Source of the DNA: Bicyclus anynana
Lineage: Eukaryota > Arthropoda > Insecta > Lepidoptera > Nymphalidae
Reading direction: 5' to 3'
NCBI RefSeq assembly: GCF_947172395.1
Contig: NC_069087.1
Span: 13,845,107-13,909,106, forward strand
Length of the DNA stretch: 64,000 bases
Below, in pieces: positions 45,437-57,011 of this stretch (positions within the stretch are counted from its first letter, which is position 1; every line of letters starts with the position of its first letter). Both the position numbers and the translations under genes were made by a program. The notes below the pieces were generated by a model that was not told where the DNA came from, ran no database searches, and worked only from the letters and a program-made list of their open reading frames with translations.

Positions 45437-45700
45437 CTTCTTCTTCTTCTTAGGATGCCTCTCCGACTAGCGAAGGTTGGTAGTCAGTTTCTTGAACTCG
45501 TCTCTATCCTACCAGCAACCTTTCCCACCAAGATGAGCTGTAGAAGCTCGTATCTCTCGTGTCGTAGCACGTGCCCTAGATACGCGACTTTTCTCGTCTT
45601 GACGGTCTGCAAAAGTTCACGCTTCTGATTGACGCGTCGCAGAACTTCGGCATTCGTCACCATCGTCAAACGGGCCGATTTTTGCTTCAAGTCAAAGCGT
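45437..45700 (-). mobile_element. Non-LTR retrotransposon C-terminal fragment with AAG tail
   Basis: On the minus strand a 68-residue frame contains LRRVNQKRELLQTVKTRKVA YLGHVLRHERYELLQLILVG K, the YLGH-(I/V)-xR-x(4)-Y-x-LL pattern near the C-terminus of many insect LINE reverse transcriptases. A deletion after VGKVAGR shifts the frame, and the element ends in a TTC run on plus (AAG triplets on its own strand) at about 45437-45452. The endonuclease and polymerase regions are absent. Confidence 0.66.
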
Positions 45701-46676
45701 CATACACATCGTGACAAACACACGATGAGTATTACCGGACGTTATGCCAGCAGTGCTGCAAGCATATGGGTATATCGGACCGTGGGTGTCTAGCATTACC
45801 TACAGTTTGGTGGCAAAAATAATAATGTGTAATTGTATTGTAAAAATTATAATTTTGTTATTATAAAAGGTTCGCTCGCAATATTTTTTAATTCAAGTAT
45901 CCGCACTGTTTCCCAACGGTTTGTAGTTGCTAAATAGTGGACTCAATTTTCGAGTAGACATTTCATTGATATGTATTTAAATAATTCTCGTTGCGTCAGC
46001 TAACTGATAAACAGTACGGCTCACGCAACCCGAGCTTTAGCTCGGTATTTGTATTTAAGACGTTTGGAACGAGAGCCTGCGATACCCAGATATACTTCAT
46101 TTAATGAAGGCTGTATGTTAGTCATGTCCTCCTACCTATACTGGGAATTCTCTTCAAATCTTCAAAGGAAAAGTATTCGCGAAAGTTGTTGTTTAAATTT
46201 TAAATTTAATTAATTCAAATAAATTTGCCATTAATTTTAAATTAATTTGACATTCTAATAACATTTATTTGATTTTTATTGACACTTAAATATTTGTTTG
46301 TTTTTTGTTGCTTTTAACTTATTTCTGTAGATACATGAAATTTCATTTGTTTCTTTCTTTTGTATAATAAATTTGTTAATTATTATTTTTCATTGTATTT
46401 ATAAAACAATCTAATCGATAGGAAGTTGAAAATGTAATTAGTATTTTAAGTGTTGTTTAATTTTTAACTTTAACCGGACAACGAATAACAATACCTTTAT
46501 GAGATGGCTCCGTTTAGCACTAGAATTTTCAGTTTACCTATGTAGGTGTAGTGTTTCTTGTTGTCATTTATGGTGTATCAATTAATAAATACGTACGGTA
46601 ACCAATTATTAAGTTTGGACCATGGTAGCTTTGGAAGTTTCAAGTGTCCAAATTCTTAATTGTCCAAGTGTTCGGC
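45701..46676. other. No recognisable feature
   Basis: AT-rich DNA between a LINE tail and a SINE head; no coding frame. Confidence 0.45.
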
Positions 46677-46860
46677 CGTGACAGTCGCGTGGCGCAGTGG
46701 GTGACCCTGTTTTCTGCATTTCAGTGGGTTAAATTCCCACCACTGGAAAATATTTGTGTGATGAGCCTATATAGCCTTCCTGTAGCCTGTAGTTCGTAAG
46801 ATGAGCGCGTTTAAGTAAACAAACAAACAAACTCTTTAGCTTTATAATATTAATATAGAT
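46677..46860 (+). mobile_element. tRNA-derived SINE head fused to a family D tail
   Basis: GTCGCGTGGCGCAGTGGGTG ACCCTG (A-box region) and GTGGGTTAAATTCCCACCAC TGG (B-box region) form a tRNA-like head typical of another lepidopteran SINE, followed by ATTTGTGTGATGA. At about 46768 it switches to the family D end: ATATAGCCTTCCTG, then AAACAAACAAACTCTTTAGC TTTATAATATTAATATAGAT. The chimera may be a deletion join or a composite. Confidence 0.55.
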
Positions 46861-47261
46861 AATAATATCTTACATAAGTATTTAAAGTGTATATAGTATA
46901 TGAAATATGATGAAATTTCTAGACCCTTGTATAGACCCTTAATATTATCTTAGAGAAATATTTAAGAGTGTTTTTTGGTGAAATGAAGTATGTCTGGCTA
47001 AAGCAGACTCAGTTCAGTTTATTTTTGTTATACTGCGACTGTACGATCGAATTTCGATACTTGGCTGGTTTGTTGAAAATTTCCTGGTAACACAGGATAC
47101 CTTTACTGATATATTATTTAAGCGAGCATTTCTTTGCAGAGTTCAGAGAGAATTCAGAAAAAACACAATTCACACAAATAACGTGACTTTGTTTTAGTAA
47201 AAGAATTTTCAAATCTCTTTACTAGATCCAGAGATTACGCCTACAGTCCAACGATATTTTT

Positions 47262-47480
47262 TAATAGAGATAGGGCACTAGCGTATCAAAACTGAGGCGG
47301 ACTGTGCATAATTGTCTTAATTTCATTTAGCCGCTTATGTCGAGTTGTGTGTTTAGGAAGTGTAAAGACTATATATACATAAATATATAATTTACTCGTA
47401 AGTAAACACAAAATTGTGTTTGACACTTGGATAATTTTTGCGGTGATTTTGTAGGCACGTAACATATCTATACACCGTTT
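47262..47480. repeat. Family Q copy, single arm
   Basis: TAATAGAGATAGGGCACTAG CG, GTCTTAATTTCATTTAGCCG, GTCGAGTTGTGTGTTTAGGA AGTGTAAAGAC and TGCGGTGATTTTGTAGGCAC GTAAC match 7478-8523. It has a shorter spacing between the arm and the GTCGAGTTGTG block. Confidence 0.6.
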
Positions 47481-47590
47481 CTGTACACCCTTTCTTTTTA
47501 AGGGTTACAGACAGACATGCTGTCTTTAGGGTAAGGTACTGTCTGTAACTTTTAAATCTGAATAAATTTATTTTCTTTCTTTCTTTCTGT
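47471..47590 (+). repeat. Family N repeat, copy 1
   Basis: ACACCCTTTCTTTTTAAGGG TTACAGACAGACATGCTGTC, GGTACTGTCTGTAAC and AATAAATTTATTTTCTTTCT, a retroposon-like end with a possible poly-A signal. The partner is at 53450-53565. Confidence 0.55.
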
Positions 47591-47958
47591 AGTATAAAAT
47601 AATTATTCCTACAAACTCACAAACTTTGCCTCTCTATAATATTAGTAACTGTAGATTATTATGTTTGCCAAAGCTCTTACAATATTGTTGTGATTATAGA
47701 AATCTAATGGTTATGACAGCGCTATAATAAACTGACTACTGATGTAAATACATAAGCGATCAGTTATCAGTGATAAATGGTGTAAATTAATATATGACTA
47801 AATAGAAAATTTATCTCGTGGAATTTTGAAAGTTGAAGCCGTGGGCGTCATAATAAAACATAACTTGATTTATGCGTTAAAGTTTTCTAAAACATACATT
47901 ACTATTTATTACACAAATTCACGGTGAAAAGACAGAATCAACCAAGTGACATAATAAC

Positions 47959-48163
47959 AATCTATACTAATATTATGAAGCTGAAGAGTTTGTTTGTTTG
48001 TTTGATTGATTGAACGCACTAATCTCAGGTACTACTGGTCCGATTTGAAAAATTCTTTCAGTGTTAGATAGCCCATTTATCGAGGAAGGTTATAGGGTAA
48101 ATCCCCATATTTCTGTGGGAACGGGAACCACGCGGGTGAAACCGCGCGGCGTCAGCTAGTATA
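47959..48163 (-). repeat. Family D repeat
   Basis: Clean reverse copy: ATCTATACTAATATTATGAA GCTGAAGAG, GGTCCGATTTGAAAAATTCT, GGGTGAAACCGCGCGGCGTC AGCTAGT. Confidence 0.66.
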
Positions 48164-48756
48164 AGTGCGGTAAGTTGAAAATTACAGCCGAGGCGATATT
48201 GCAGCTCGAGCCGCAAGGCGAGAGCTATAGTAATAAAGCAGAGGCTGTAATTATTAAAGCGCACGTATGTCATACGACGTTTTATAACACATTTGCGAGG
48301 AAACACTTTGAACACATTTTCTGAAAATTATTTTTTTTTGTTTTCCATCATAAGGAAAACATATCATTGTCATTTTTCCACAGATAGCGAAGTGCGTTCG
48401 TTTTATTTTTCGGCAAATGCACCAAATACAGCCAGTGTTTCTGTTACAGATAAATGGTTGTCATTTATTGTCAAAATTAATAAAATGAAAGAATAAAATG
48501 TTTTTTTTAATGTATATAATAGCGAAGATGAAATTGAACGTAGCTCACAAATGTCGTGTCCCTTATAAATTATGGACGAATTATTAATTATCATGTAGGT
48601 ATAGTTTTACCGTCAGCCTTTTCCATTTTCTGTAGTTTTAGTTTCTGACAATGATTTTGTACTTAGATAACTATGTCGCTTTAGCACATGACACGTTTTA
48701 GTAAACTTATTCAGCATCACCAAAATGCTGTTAGTTGAATTAGTAAAAAATTAAGG

Positions 48757-48794
48757 ATTAAGGGATTTGTTAATTAATTAACTAATCCCTTAAT
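48757..48794. repeat. 38-bp near-perfect palindrome
   Basis: ATTAAGGGATTTGTTAATTA then ATTAACTAATCCCTTAAT: reads the same on both strands apart from one pair. There is no loop, so it could extrude as a cruciform. Operator-like in shape, but nothing links it to a gene. Confidence 0.85.
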
Positions 48795-48952
48795 TTATAA
48801 ATTCCATGGCACTTGCTTTAATCAATTTGCATTAGATTGTACTTCTTAATAGAAAGTGGTAACGCAATTTTACCTTGAATGTTTTGAATATTTTAATAAA
48901 TAAAACCTACTTTATCAGTTACTTGTGATTTTGTGTCTACTATTATTTAATA

Positions 48953-49165
48953 CTAGCGGACGACCGCAACTTCGTCCGCGTGAAATTTAGTTTTTTGTAT
49001 AAATGTTACAGTAACCATGTATTTTCCGGGATAAAAAGTAGCCTATAATAATATTATGTTGATCTACAACCTGTGCTATCCAACAGCGAAAGTCCTATGA
49101 AAATCGGCTCAGTCATTGCAGATTTTTTTTGACATTTTCAGACATTGCCCGGACACACAGACAAA
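48953..49165 (+). repeat. Family C interspersed repeat
   Basis: ACTAGCGGACGACCGCAACT TCGTCCGCG cap, CCATGTATTTTCCGGGATAA AAAGTAGCC, then CTATCCAACAGCGAAAGTCC and GCCCGGACACACAGACAAAA C. Confidence 0.6.
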
Positions 49166-49906
49166 ACTCTTCAAAATGTCTGATTGTGTCGTGTAAGTAA
49201 CTTTACTTTAAAAAACACAGTTGTTTTGAAATCACAGACAAGCACTTCAATTTTATTTATATATTGATTTTGATTTTTTAGATATTGATCGTTCAATTGG
49301 CATATTAGAATATACATATACACACCATATATATAAAATAACAAAGTCTGTCAAAATCAATTCTTAGGTCAAGAATACTATGAAATTGGTGATTTCTGAA
49401 TGACAAACATTTCTGGAAAGAAAGGAAGCAATTTTTCTTCTTAAAACAAGACAGGAGGGCATGATAAAAAGAAACCTGTTACCCAATGACCTACTGTTCT
49501 GTTATTTTAATGATAATTAACCATTCTAGTTCTATTCCATTCAACTATATACTTATAAACATTTACAATTTTTGGCTGAAGGTTAGATGGCAATCAATAT
49601 ATTAGGTAAAAATTGGTACCTGTCAAATCACCATACATATTGTTACCCCAGGGCCACAAACTACAAGACTCATAGGAACCTGTCAACGTCGAGTGTTTTA
49701 ATAAATTATGTACACGTCACCACAGAATACATAATAGTATCTACATAATAATATCTACATGTTTCTTGAATTAAAATCAGGAAAACCACTTAAAATTTCA
49801 ATGAGACAGGTTTCCATTAAAACTAAATCTAAATCTAAAATCAGAAGAAATAAGAAAAAGCTAAATTAATAAAATCTTTAAAGAACTTTCAACTGTCTTC
49901 AAAGAG

Positions 49907-49988
49907 TTGCTGTTGAGCACGAGTCTCCTCTCAGAATGTTCTAATAGTTCACCTGGCCCAATGCAGAATTTCAAACTTAACACACCGT
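49907..49988 (-). mobile_element. SINE-B 3' scrap (cluster member 1)
   Basis: TTGCTGTTGAGCACGAGTCT CCTCTCAGAATG and CACCTGGCCCAATGCAGA are SINE-B 3' blocks in reverse; the rest is missing. Confidence 0.65.
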
Positions 49989-50032
49989 CACAATGCAAAG
50001 TCGACTTCAGCGCGCTTTAATAATCTGCTCGT

Positions 50033-50321
50033 TATCAAACCATATTCGGCTCACTGCTGAGCTCGAGTTTCCTCTCAGAATGAAAGGGGTTAGGCAAATA
50101 GTCTACCACGCTGGCTTAATGCGGATTGGCAGACTTCACACACGCAGAGAATTAAGAAAACTCTCTGGTATGCAGGTATCCTCACGGTGTTTTCCTTCAC
50201 CGTTTGAGACAAGTGATATTTCATTTCTTAAAATGCACACAACTGAAAAGTTGTACCGGATTCGAACTCACACCCTTTGGAATCGGAGGCAGAGGTCATA
50301 TCTACTGGGCTATCACGGCTG
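50033..50321 (-). mobile_element. SINE-B, near full length (cluster member 2)
   Basis: Complete order on minus: AGCCGTGATAGCCCAGTAG, GAATCCGGTACAACTTTTCA with the GGGGCATGCACCTCC block deleted, AAACGGTGAAGGAAAACACC, ATTCTGAGAGGAAACTCGAG, GAGCCGAATATGGTTTG. The 132-residue plus-strand frame over it is an artefact. Confidence 0.82.
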
Positions 50322-50624
50322 TTCTGTAATAATCTACGTAATAATCTGTTATTTGGTTAAAAATATGCTATTTTGCATGGAATGTCGGTAGTTTTAAAAT
50401 TAATTCGGTCAGTTAGTTGCATAGCTGAGTTACAGCCGGCTATTACAGCAATTTGTAACCGATACACGGACAGATACGCTCGCGGCCTATAATTAAAAGT
50501 AAAGATTGATCAGGACTACTGAGAATATGTACTGACTAGTTTGCTGAGCGTAGGCGACCGTTGCGAGCTTAGTTTGTATTGCATCTATGGTTTGTAAGTG
50601 ACAGTGAAAAATGGTTGCGAAATA

Positions 50625-50697
50625 TCATCATCATCATCATTATCAACCCATATTCGGCTCACTGCTGAGCTCGAGTCTCCTCTCAGAATGAGAGGGG
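50625..50697 (-). mobile_element. SINE-B 3' end with ATG-triplet tail (cluster member 3)
   Basis: Plus reads ATCATCATCATCATCATTAT CAACCCATATTCGGCTCACT and CTCCTCTCAGAATGAGAGG, the very end of SINE-B. It is a short 5'-truncated insertion. Confidence 0.8.
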
Positions 50698-50753
50698 AAT
50701 TTGCGAAATATGCTCTAATTGAATTTTTTAAATGTTCACATATTTTGTGATAT

Positions 50754-51041
50754 TCATCATCATCATTAATAATCCATTTTCGGCTATTGAGCATGGGTTA
50801 GGCTAATTGTATACCACGCTGGCCCAATGCGGATTGACAGACTTTACACACTTAAGATAATTGACAGACTTTACACACTTAAGATAATTGAGAAAATTTC
50901 TTAAGTGCGCAGGTTTCCTCACGATGTTTTTCCTTCACCGTTTACGTGATACTTATTTTCTAAAAATATGTATAACTGAAAAGTTGGAGATGCATGCTCC
51001 GGACCAGGTTTGCGAATCGAAGGCAGAGGTCATGTCCACTA
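50754..51041 (-). mobile_element. SINE-B with internal 27-bp duplication (cluster member 4)
   Basis: From ATTCATCATCATCATTAATA to GCAGAGGTCATGTCCACTAG it follows SINE-B on the minus strand. At 50833-50886 a 27-bp unit starting ATTGACAGACTTTACACACT is present twice in tandem; other copies have it once (CAGACTTCACACACG). The head is lost beyond the ATGACCTCTGCC block. Confidence 0.8.
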
Positions 51042-51510
51042 GGACAAAAGTCAAAGTTATAAATTGAATCAGCCTACATGTTATCGAACTTTGAAACTTG
51101 TTTTTAGCCCACTCTCAAAAAGGAGGAGGTTCTGTGTTCGGTTCTTATGAGTAGGTTTGTTTTTGAAACTCCAAAACTTTTAATAATTATCGCAAGATGA
51201 TTGCCGATTTGTCTATATAAAATATATTTCAAGATTCGATCTCGTAACTACCTCCTTCATAGTTTCACAATCGTACAGCTAAACATCAGGTAGGATTTCA
51301 CCCTGGTCATTGATATCCCGAGGTCTAGTACAAAGTGTCTTGCGACATCTTTTTTCATACGCATGGCTTGGGAATGATAGCTTACTATACCCAGTCTATC
51401 TTCTACAAAAAAATGGTCACGCACAATGAGACTTTACACAGATTTTCTTGCGGACGAGACGCGAGCGTCTGCTAGTATAATACGAGTATACTAGCCATAT
51501 TATGTTAAAT

Positions 51511-51813
51511 GATTGTCTCCGTGGCGCAGTGGCATGTGTGGTGGATATACAAGACGGAGGTCCTGGGTGGGCCCCGGCTGAGCCGATTGAAGTTTTCTTA
51601 ATTGGTCCAGGTCTGGCTGGTGGGAGGTTTCGGTTGTGGCTAGTTACCGGCAAAGACGTACCGTCAAGCGATTTAGCGTTCCGATTCGATGTCGTGTAGA
51701 AACCGAAACAGGTGTAGATTTTCATCCTACTCCTAACAAGTTAGCCTGCTTCCATCTTAGAATGCATCATCACTTACCATCTGGTGAGATTGTAGTCAAG
51801 GGCTAACTTGTAA
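51511..51813 (+). mobile_element. SINE-A, near full length
   Basis: GATTGTCTCCGTGGCGCAGT GG head; the B box is lost (GGTCCTGGGTGGGCCCCGG), so Pol III promoter function is doubtful. Body complete, end AAGGGCTAACTTGTAAATGA. Confidence 0.83.
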
Positions 51814-51943
51814 ATGAAATAATATTTATAATGTACGATTACGGCTTAGACGGTTAAAGTCAATCACACATTTTTAATTAAGGTCTTGAGACAACCTACT
51901 TACACACACGGTACCTACCTACTTACATTACATAGCATAAAAC

Positions 51944-52128
51944 AAACTCGCTTTTTCTGTCCCTTTGTATGCTTAAATCTTTAAAAATACGCAACGGATT
52001 TTCATACGTTTTTTTAGTCGATAGAGTGATTAAAGAGAAAGGTTTATATGTATAATAACACCCATGGTTCGCGCTGGAAATGTGAAAAGCTGAAATCCAC
52101 GCGGACGAAGTCGCGGGCGTCCGCTAGT
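51944..52128 (-). repeat. Family C-like repeat with intact cap
   Basis: AACAAACTCGCTTTTTCTGT, CGCAACGGATTTTCATACG and, at the end, CCACGCGGACGAAGTCGCGG GCGTCCGCTAG. The cap is identical to family C but the body differs, so several families share this cap. A cap-like end also occurs at about 51440-51476. Confidence 0.5.
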
Positions 52129-52360
52129 GAAGTATAAAAAACATCTTATCATAACAAGCTATCTTATCTACATATGTCTTAAGTCGCTAAGTAGGAAATT
52201 GAATATGTATTGAGTATGAGTCATTGTAAGCAGTCTATTATATAGTAAAGATCATCAACCTTACCTCGGTTAATGATCCTTCACCGATGGTATTATTCGA
52301 TATAAACATCAGCTGTTATGTAAATAAGGCAATATATTTAGTACTATAAAACATAATAAG

Positions 52361-52672
52361 CCGTGATAGCTTAGTGGATATGACCTCTGCCTCCGATTCC
52401 GGAAGGTGTGGGTTCGAATCCGGTCCGGTGCATGCACCTCCAATTTCAGTTGTGTGTATTTTAAGAAATTAAATATCACGTGTCTCAAACGGTGAAGTAA
52501 AAACATCGTGAGGAAACCTGCACACCAGAGAATTTCCGTAATTCTCTGCGTGTGTGAAGTCTGCCAATTGGGCCAGCGTGGTGGACTATTGGCCTAACTC
52601 TTCTCTTTCTGAGAGGAGACTCGAGCTCAGCAGTGAGCCGAATATGGGTTGATAGTAATGATGATGATGAAA
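52361..52672 (+). mobile_element. SINE-B, near full length
   Basis: AGCCGTGATAGCTTAGTGGA TATGACCTCTGCCTCCGATT, GGTTCGAATCCGGTCCGGTG C, AAACGGTGAAGTAAAAACAT, TTCTGAGAGGAGACTCGAGC and ATGGGTTGATAGTAATGATG ATGATG. Confidence 0.86.
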
Positions 52673-52721
52673 ATATCCACGCGTGTGTCTACTAAACAGA
52701 TTTTGATATGGGTTTCACTGT

Positions 52722-52903
52722 AATCTATACTCTATACTGATTTAAAAAGCTTGAAGAGTTTGTTTGTATGTTTGCTTGAACGCGCTAATCTCAGGAACAA
52801 CTGGTCCGATTTGAAAAATTCTTTCAGTGTTAGATAGCCCATTCATCGAGGAAGGGTATAGGCTATATATTATCCCCATTTTCCTACGGGAACGGGAACT
52901 TCA
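52722..52903 (-). repeat. Family D repeat, cap missing
   Basis: AGCTTGAAGAGTTTGTTTG-like start, GGTCCGATTTGAAAAATTCT, CATTCATCGAGGAAGGGTAT and TCCTACGGGAACGGGAAC; it stops before the GC cap. Confidence 0.63.
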
Positions 52904-53449
52904 TTTTTAGAAATGATTGTTATCAAAAGTTTAACTTGTCATACAATGAAAAAACATAATAAATTACACTAAAATGATTTATTTCAATGCAATTTTTAAA
53001 CTGAATACATGATATGACAAGAGGTAACATAAAAAAACGAGAATTTAAATTGTTGTCAGTAAAAAAATAATAATCTAACGTCTTGTCTGACAGGACAATG
53101 ATTAATAAGCGAAGAAAACGTGTTGGACTAAACTTTATTTCTTGATACTTCATGTTTAGCGATCTGAGGGCGATACAACTGATGTATGTGAATGAACGTA
53201 AAGGCGTCTAAACATAGACTGGAATATAAACGCGAAAATTTAACTGTCGCCATTGAGAAATATTGACTTAGGGAGTAAGCTGGTGAATGCTACAAAAAGT
53301 ATAATCGGGCAAGCTAAAGGACGTTGAGAGCGAGAGCTAAAGAAGTTTTACTTAGTCGTGTGGTCTAAATAGCTGTGACGTCACACGGGTTTCAACTGAA
53401 AATCAGCTCCGTGTATTAAGCTTGTATGTAGTGCACGAGATATGCTTAG

Positions 53450-53565
53450 CTGCACACCCTTTCTTTTTAAGGGTTTCATACAGTCATGCTGTCATAAGGG
53501 TAGGGCACTGACTGTCTGTAACTTTAAAATATAAATAAATTTATTTACTTTCTTACTTAAATCTC
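53450..53565 (+). repeat. Family N repeat, copy 2
   Basis: ACACCCTTTCTTTTTAAGGG TTTCATACAGTCATGCTGTC, GGCACTGACTGTCTGTAACT and AATAAATTTATTTACTTTCT match 47471-47590. Confidence 0.55.
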
Positions 53566-54200
53566 ACTCATATTTTTAATACCTGACAATTCCTATTTTT
53601 ACGTCACGAATACCAAAAATGGAAAACCTTTTTTAAATTGGTTCGCAAAATTTGTTAATGCGAACAGTTACGTCCAGCGGACCAATAGTAATCGATCTAT
53701 TATATTAATTTTCCCGTGCAGTTTATAAAAATACGTACAAAAATCACTGCGTTTCTACCGCGCGGTTGCCGCTGTAAGTTTAAACACACCATTAAGGAAA
53801 CCCCACGCTGTGCCTTTTTTGCGTTCTAGCTGCGCACTACAAATTACTAGAGGCGCCACATTACTAGATTCTGCCCTAACTAGGATTATAATTCTTGGAA
53901 TTATAATACATGTTTTTTTCTTTAACATTTTAAGTCATGGTATTATACATGCAAACTGTAAACAAAATCAATAACAGTTTAGTTTATGATGCGCTGCATG
54001 AACAAGGTGTTAATTAAACACTTCAGACGGTTTTGAAACTAGTTAATGTTCCTAATATTAAGGTATATACTGTAAAAATCACAACATGGACTTTGCTTTT
54101 CTTATATAGGAGATCCGATGTAGAGCTTAAAGAGCATACGCTATACAGATCTACTAGGCTACTCCAATGATTAATGCTAATAATAATAAGAACCGGGTCC

Positions 54201-54262
54201 GTATATATACCGACCACCTGTATATATATATATATTATATATACAGGTGGTCGGTATATACA
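54201..54262. repeat. Long palindrome around ACCGACCACCTG
   Basis: The arm GTATATATACCGACCACCTG plus TATATA... is mirrored by TATATACAGGTGGTCGGTAT ATAC with an all-TA centre. Arms are about 25-28 bp. Confidence 0.8.
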
Positions 54263-54992
54263 TATATCTGCAAATAAATAAATTGATTGATTGATTGATA
54301 GGTTAAAGTGCAAAGCATATGCGTAGAAAAAAACTCACAATATCATAGCCCGACCGAGGATCCGAACTTAGTAGGTACCACATAATTAAAAGTCGCTTAG
54401 GTACCTAAATCATTGAATTAACGATGTAGGAAGTATATGTACATGTATCCATTAATTGCGGGACACCCGTAATTAATGGATAAAACGCAAATGATACACA
54501 ACAATCTGTAAAAATATTGATTCCCTTTATTGTCGCTATTGCAGGATAAACAGCGGTATCTTTTTTTAAGTAAAGTTTGGTTTTTTCACAGCTTCAAGTA
54601 ACTGTAGACATCAGTATATGATGTTCATTTGAACTCAGTAAGTACCTCCACGCGTTCAAGACATGAAGGGTCTTGAAAGACAAGGGAAAATGATGACAAA
54701 ACTAGTAATCAATCACATCTCGATTTAAGCCTTAATGAAGCCAACAGGCGATATTGACAAAGATGTCAGCGTCACTTAAAATCATGTATCTGTTACATCA
54801 GCGTGTGTCGAATTATATAATAAAGATATAATTGTAACAAAACCCGTATCCGGTTCTTAAAACTGAATAGATGCCCCTGACACAAATATGCGGAGCAATT
54901 GACGCGTGTCATGATATCTTTTGCAACGATTACATCGTACACTCGAAACTTTATACGCCAAGAGTCCACCGTTACAGCTATAGTGGATCATC

Positions 54993-55073
54993 AAAACTAA
55001 AAATTAAACCTTAAAATAAATAAAAACAATGATAATTCATTCATTATTTATGTTATGGTTTAATTTTTAGTTT
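54993..55073. repeat. Short inverted repeat, 17-bp arms
   Basis: AAACTAAAAATTAAACC at about 54994 and its complement GGTTTAATTTTTAGTTT at about 55058 enclose about 47 bp of AT-rich sequence. It may be a small MITE; no target duplication is seen. Confidence 0.55.
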
Positions 55074-55761
55074 TTATTTGAACAACTTTATAACAAATAC
55101 AAGAAGAACATGAAACTTGAACCAAAAAGCAATTTTTAAGATTATACTTTTCACCTTATTTTCATCACTTTAAAATTATTAATAACTGAAATTATTAATT
55201 AATAATAAAATTATATTTTTAACGTACTGGCAATTCAAAATTATTAATGAACGTTCTTTATCATAATAAATGAAATTTCACTGGCAAGCGTGCTCTTCAG
55301 ACTGAAACAAGCAACATTTTCGATATACATGACATATATACTATAGGTACCTACGTTGTTAATTTATTTCTTTGTTCAGTATTTTTATCTCCTATTTTAA
55401 CTTAACTTACTACTAAATGGTTTATTCTATACTTTTGTGTTTTATTATGATGACAAAACGTCAAAAATAAAAAAAAGCTCAGTAATCTAATCAGAAAATA
55501 AAACACCACTGTCTCTTACCCTATACCGTAATCTTCACGTAACACGAATGCGTTAGCCAGTAATTTCGTGTGGTTCCACCCTTATTCTGTCTAATTGTAT
55601 GGCATCTAAACCGATTTGTGGAGTGCCGTGAATAATTGAGGGCTGTTTGTTTACTATTGGCGTCTGTTACGTAGAACTGCTTCACTGTAGGTCTACCTAC
55701 TAACAACGTGTAGGCAGAGCTACTTGTTTAATGTGACCTTACATAATTCATTTTTATTTTT

Positions 55762-56049
55762 TATCAACCCATATTCTGACAGCTTAACTCGAATTTCCTC
55801 TCGGAATCAGAGAGGTCAGGCCAATAGTCCACCACGCTGGTCCAAAGCGGATTGGCAGATTTCACACACGCAGAGAATTAAGAAAATTCTCTTTCCTCAC
55901 GATGTTTTTTCGTCACCGTTTGATACACGTGATACATAATTTCTTAAAATGCACACAACTGAAAACTTGGAGGTGCATGCCCCGGACCGGATTCGATCCC
56001 ACACCCTCGGTAATCGGAGGCAGAGGTATCCACTGGGCTATCACGCATC
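55762..56049 (-). mobile_element. SINE-B, near full length
   Basis: Minus order complete apart from a damaged 3' end (CATATTCTGACAGCTTAACT CG on plus) and a trimmed head (GATGCGTGATAGCCCAGTGG AT). B box reads GGGATCGAATCC. Confidence 0.8.
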
Positions 56050-56085
56050 TCTTTTATCTTTTTATTTTTTAAATACATGTAAATT

Positions 56086-56284
56086 AATAGCCGACGCATC
56101 GTGGTTTTACCGTAGTTTCCGTTCCCGTGGGATTATGGGGATAAAATATAGCATATGACACTCATAAATAACGTGGTTTTCTATGAGTAAAAGAGTTTTA
56201 AAAATCGGATCAATAGATCCAGATATTACCCCTAAAATATCACACATTTTACTTCTTTAAATTATTAGTAGGTATCTATAGATT
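56086..56284 (+). repeat. Family D repeat, old copy
   Basis: TAGCCGACGCATCGTGGTTT TACCGTAG, GTTCCCGTGGGATTATGGGG ATAAAATATAGC, AAAATCGGATCAATAGATCC and the decayed AATTATTAGTAGGTATCTAT AGAT end. Confidence 0.52.
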
Positions 56285-57011
56285 ATAATTGGTCCAATTT
56301 AGGAGACGGATGTTTTTATTATTTTTAGTGATTATAGAGTAACTTTGCTAACACAAATTCTTCCGAAAGTAGAATGTTGATAAGTACTATTTTTACCACA
56401 TGATAACTACGAGCTTAATATCAGATAAATTTATAACACAAATGTTAAACTAGAAGAAGCTTGAAAGTTAATACTCAAGAAACAGATATTACACAAACAC
56501 ACACCCAAAACACTATCCAAAAAAACACAAAATACATGCAATTCGTAAGAAAAAGCTATCTAAACGCATTCACTGTTAGATAGTAACATAATATTAAGAT
56601 CATTCCTTTTGCAATAGGTATTCAGAATAAATAAAGTATGCACTGTAGCAATAGATCCGGAAATACATAGACATCAATAAATTTCATATTTACGAGATGT
56701 TGCGTTTAGATTCACGACTTTACGCCTGTTATTTATTTATTTGACACAGAAAATAGTTTGCGGTATTGCAAGAAAAGTATTATAGTGAAGTTTCTTCGTA
56801 TTCGATTTTTTAAAGTTTACTGCGATCTAATCTGTCGAGTTCTATAAGTGAGATTTACGATTGAACTTTTTGTCAAAACAGACGTGTTTGTCAAATAATT
56901 TGATCATTTGTTGTTTGAAACGTTGGTTTCATTGCTAAGTATGTCAAACATATTTGTAGATTTCAACCCGCAATAACCTTTCTGGTGCATTTGTTTAGTT
57001 AGTTTTCAATC

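Larger units (their letters stand above)
53566..55761. other. Unassigned apart from two inverted repeats
   Basis: Holds the palindromes at 54201-54262 and 54993-55073. Other sequence is AT-rich without recognisable genes. Confidence 0.45.

Noticed and set aside
49993..50391. 132-residue plus-strand frame
   Set aside because: Almost entirely made of SINE-B sequence read in the wrong direction.
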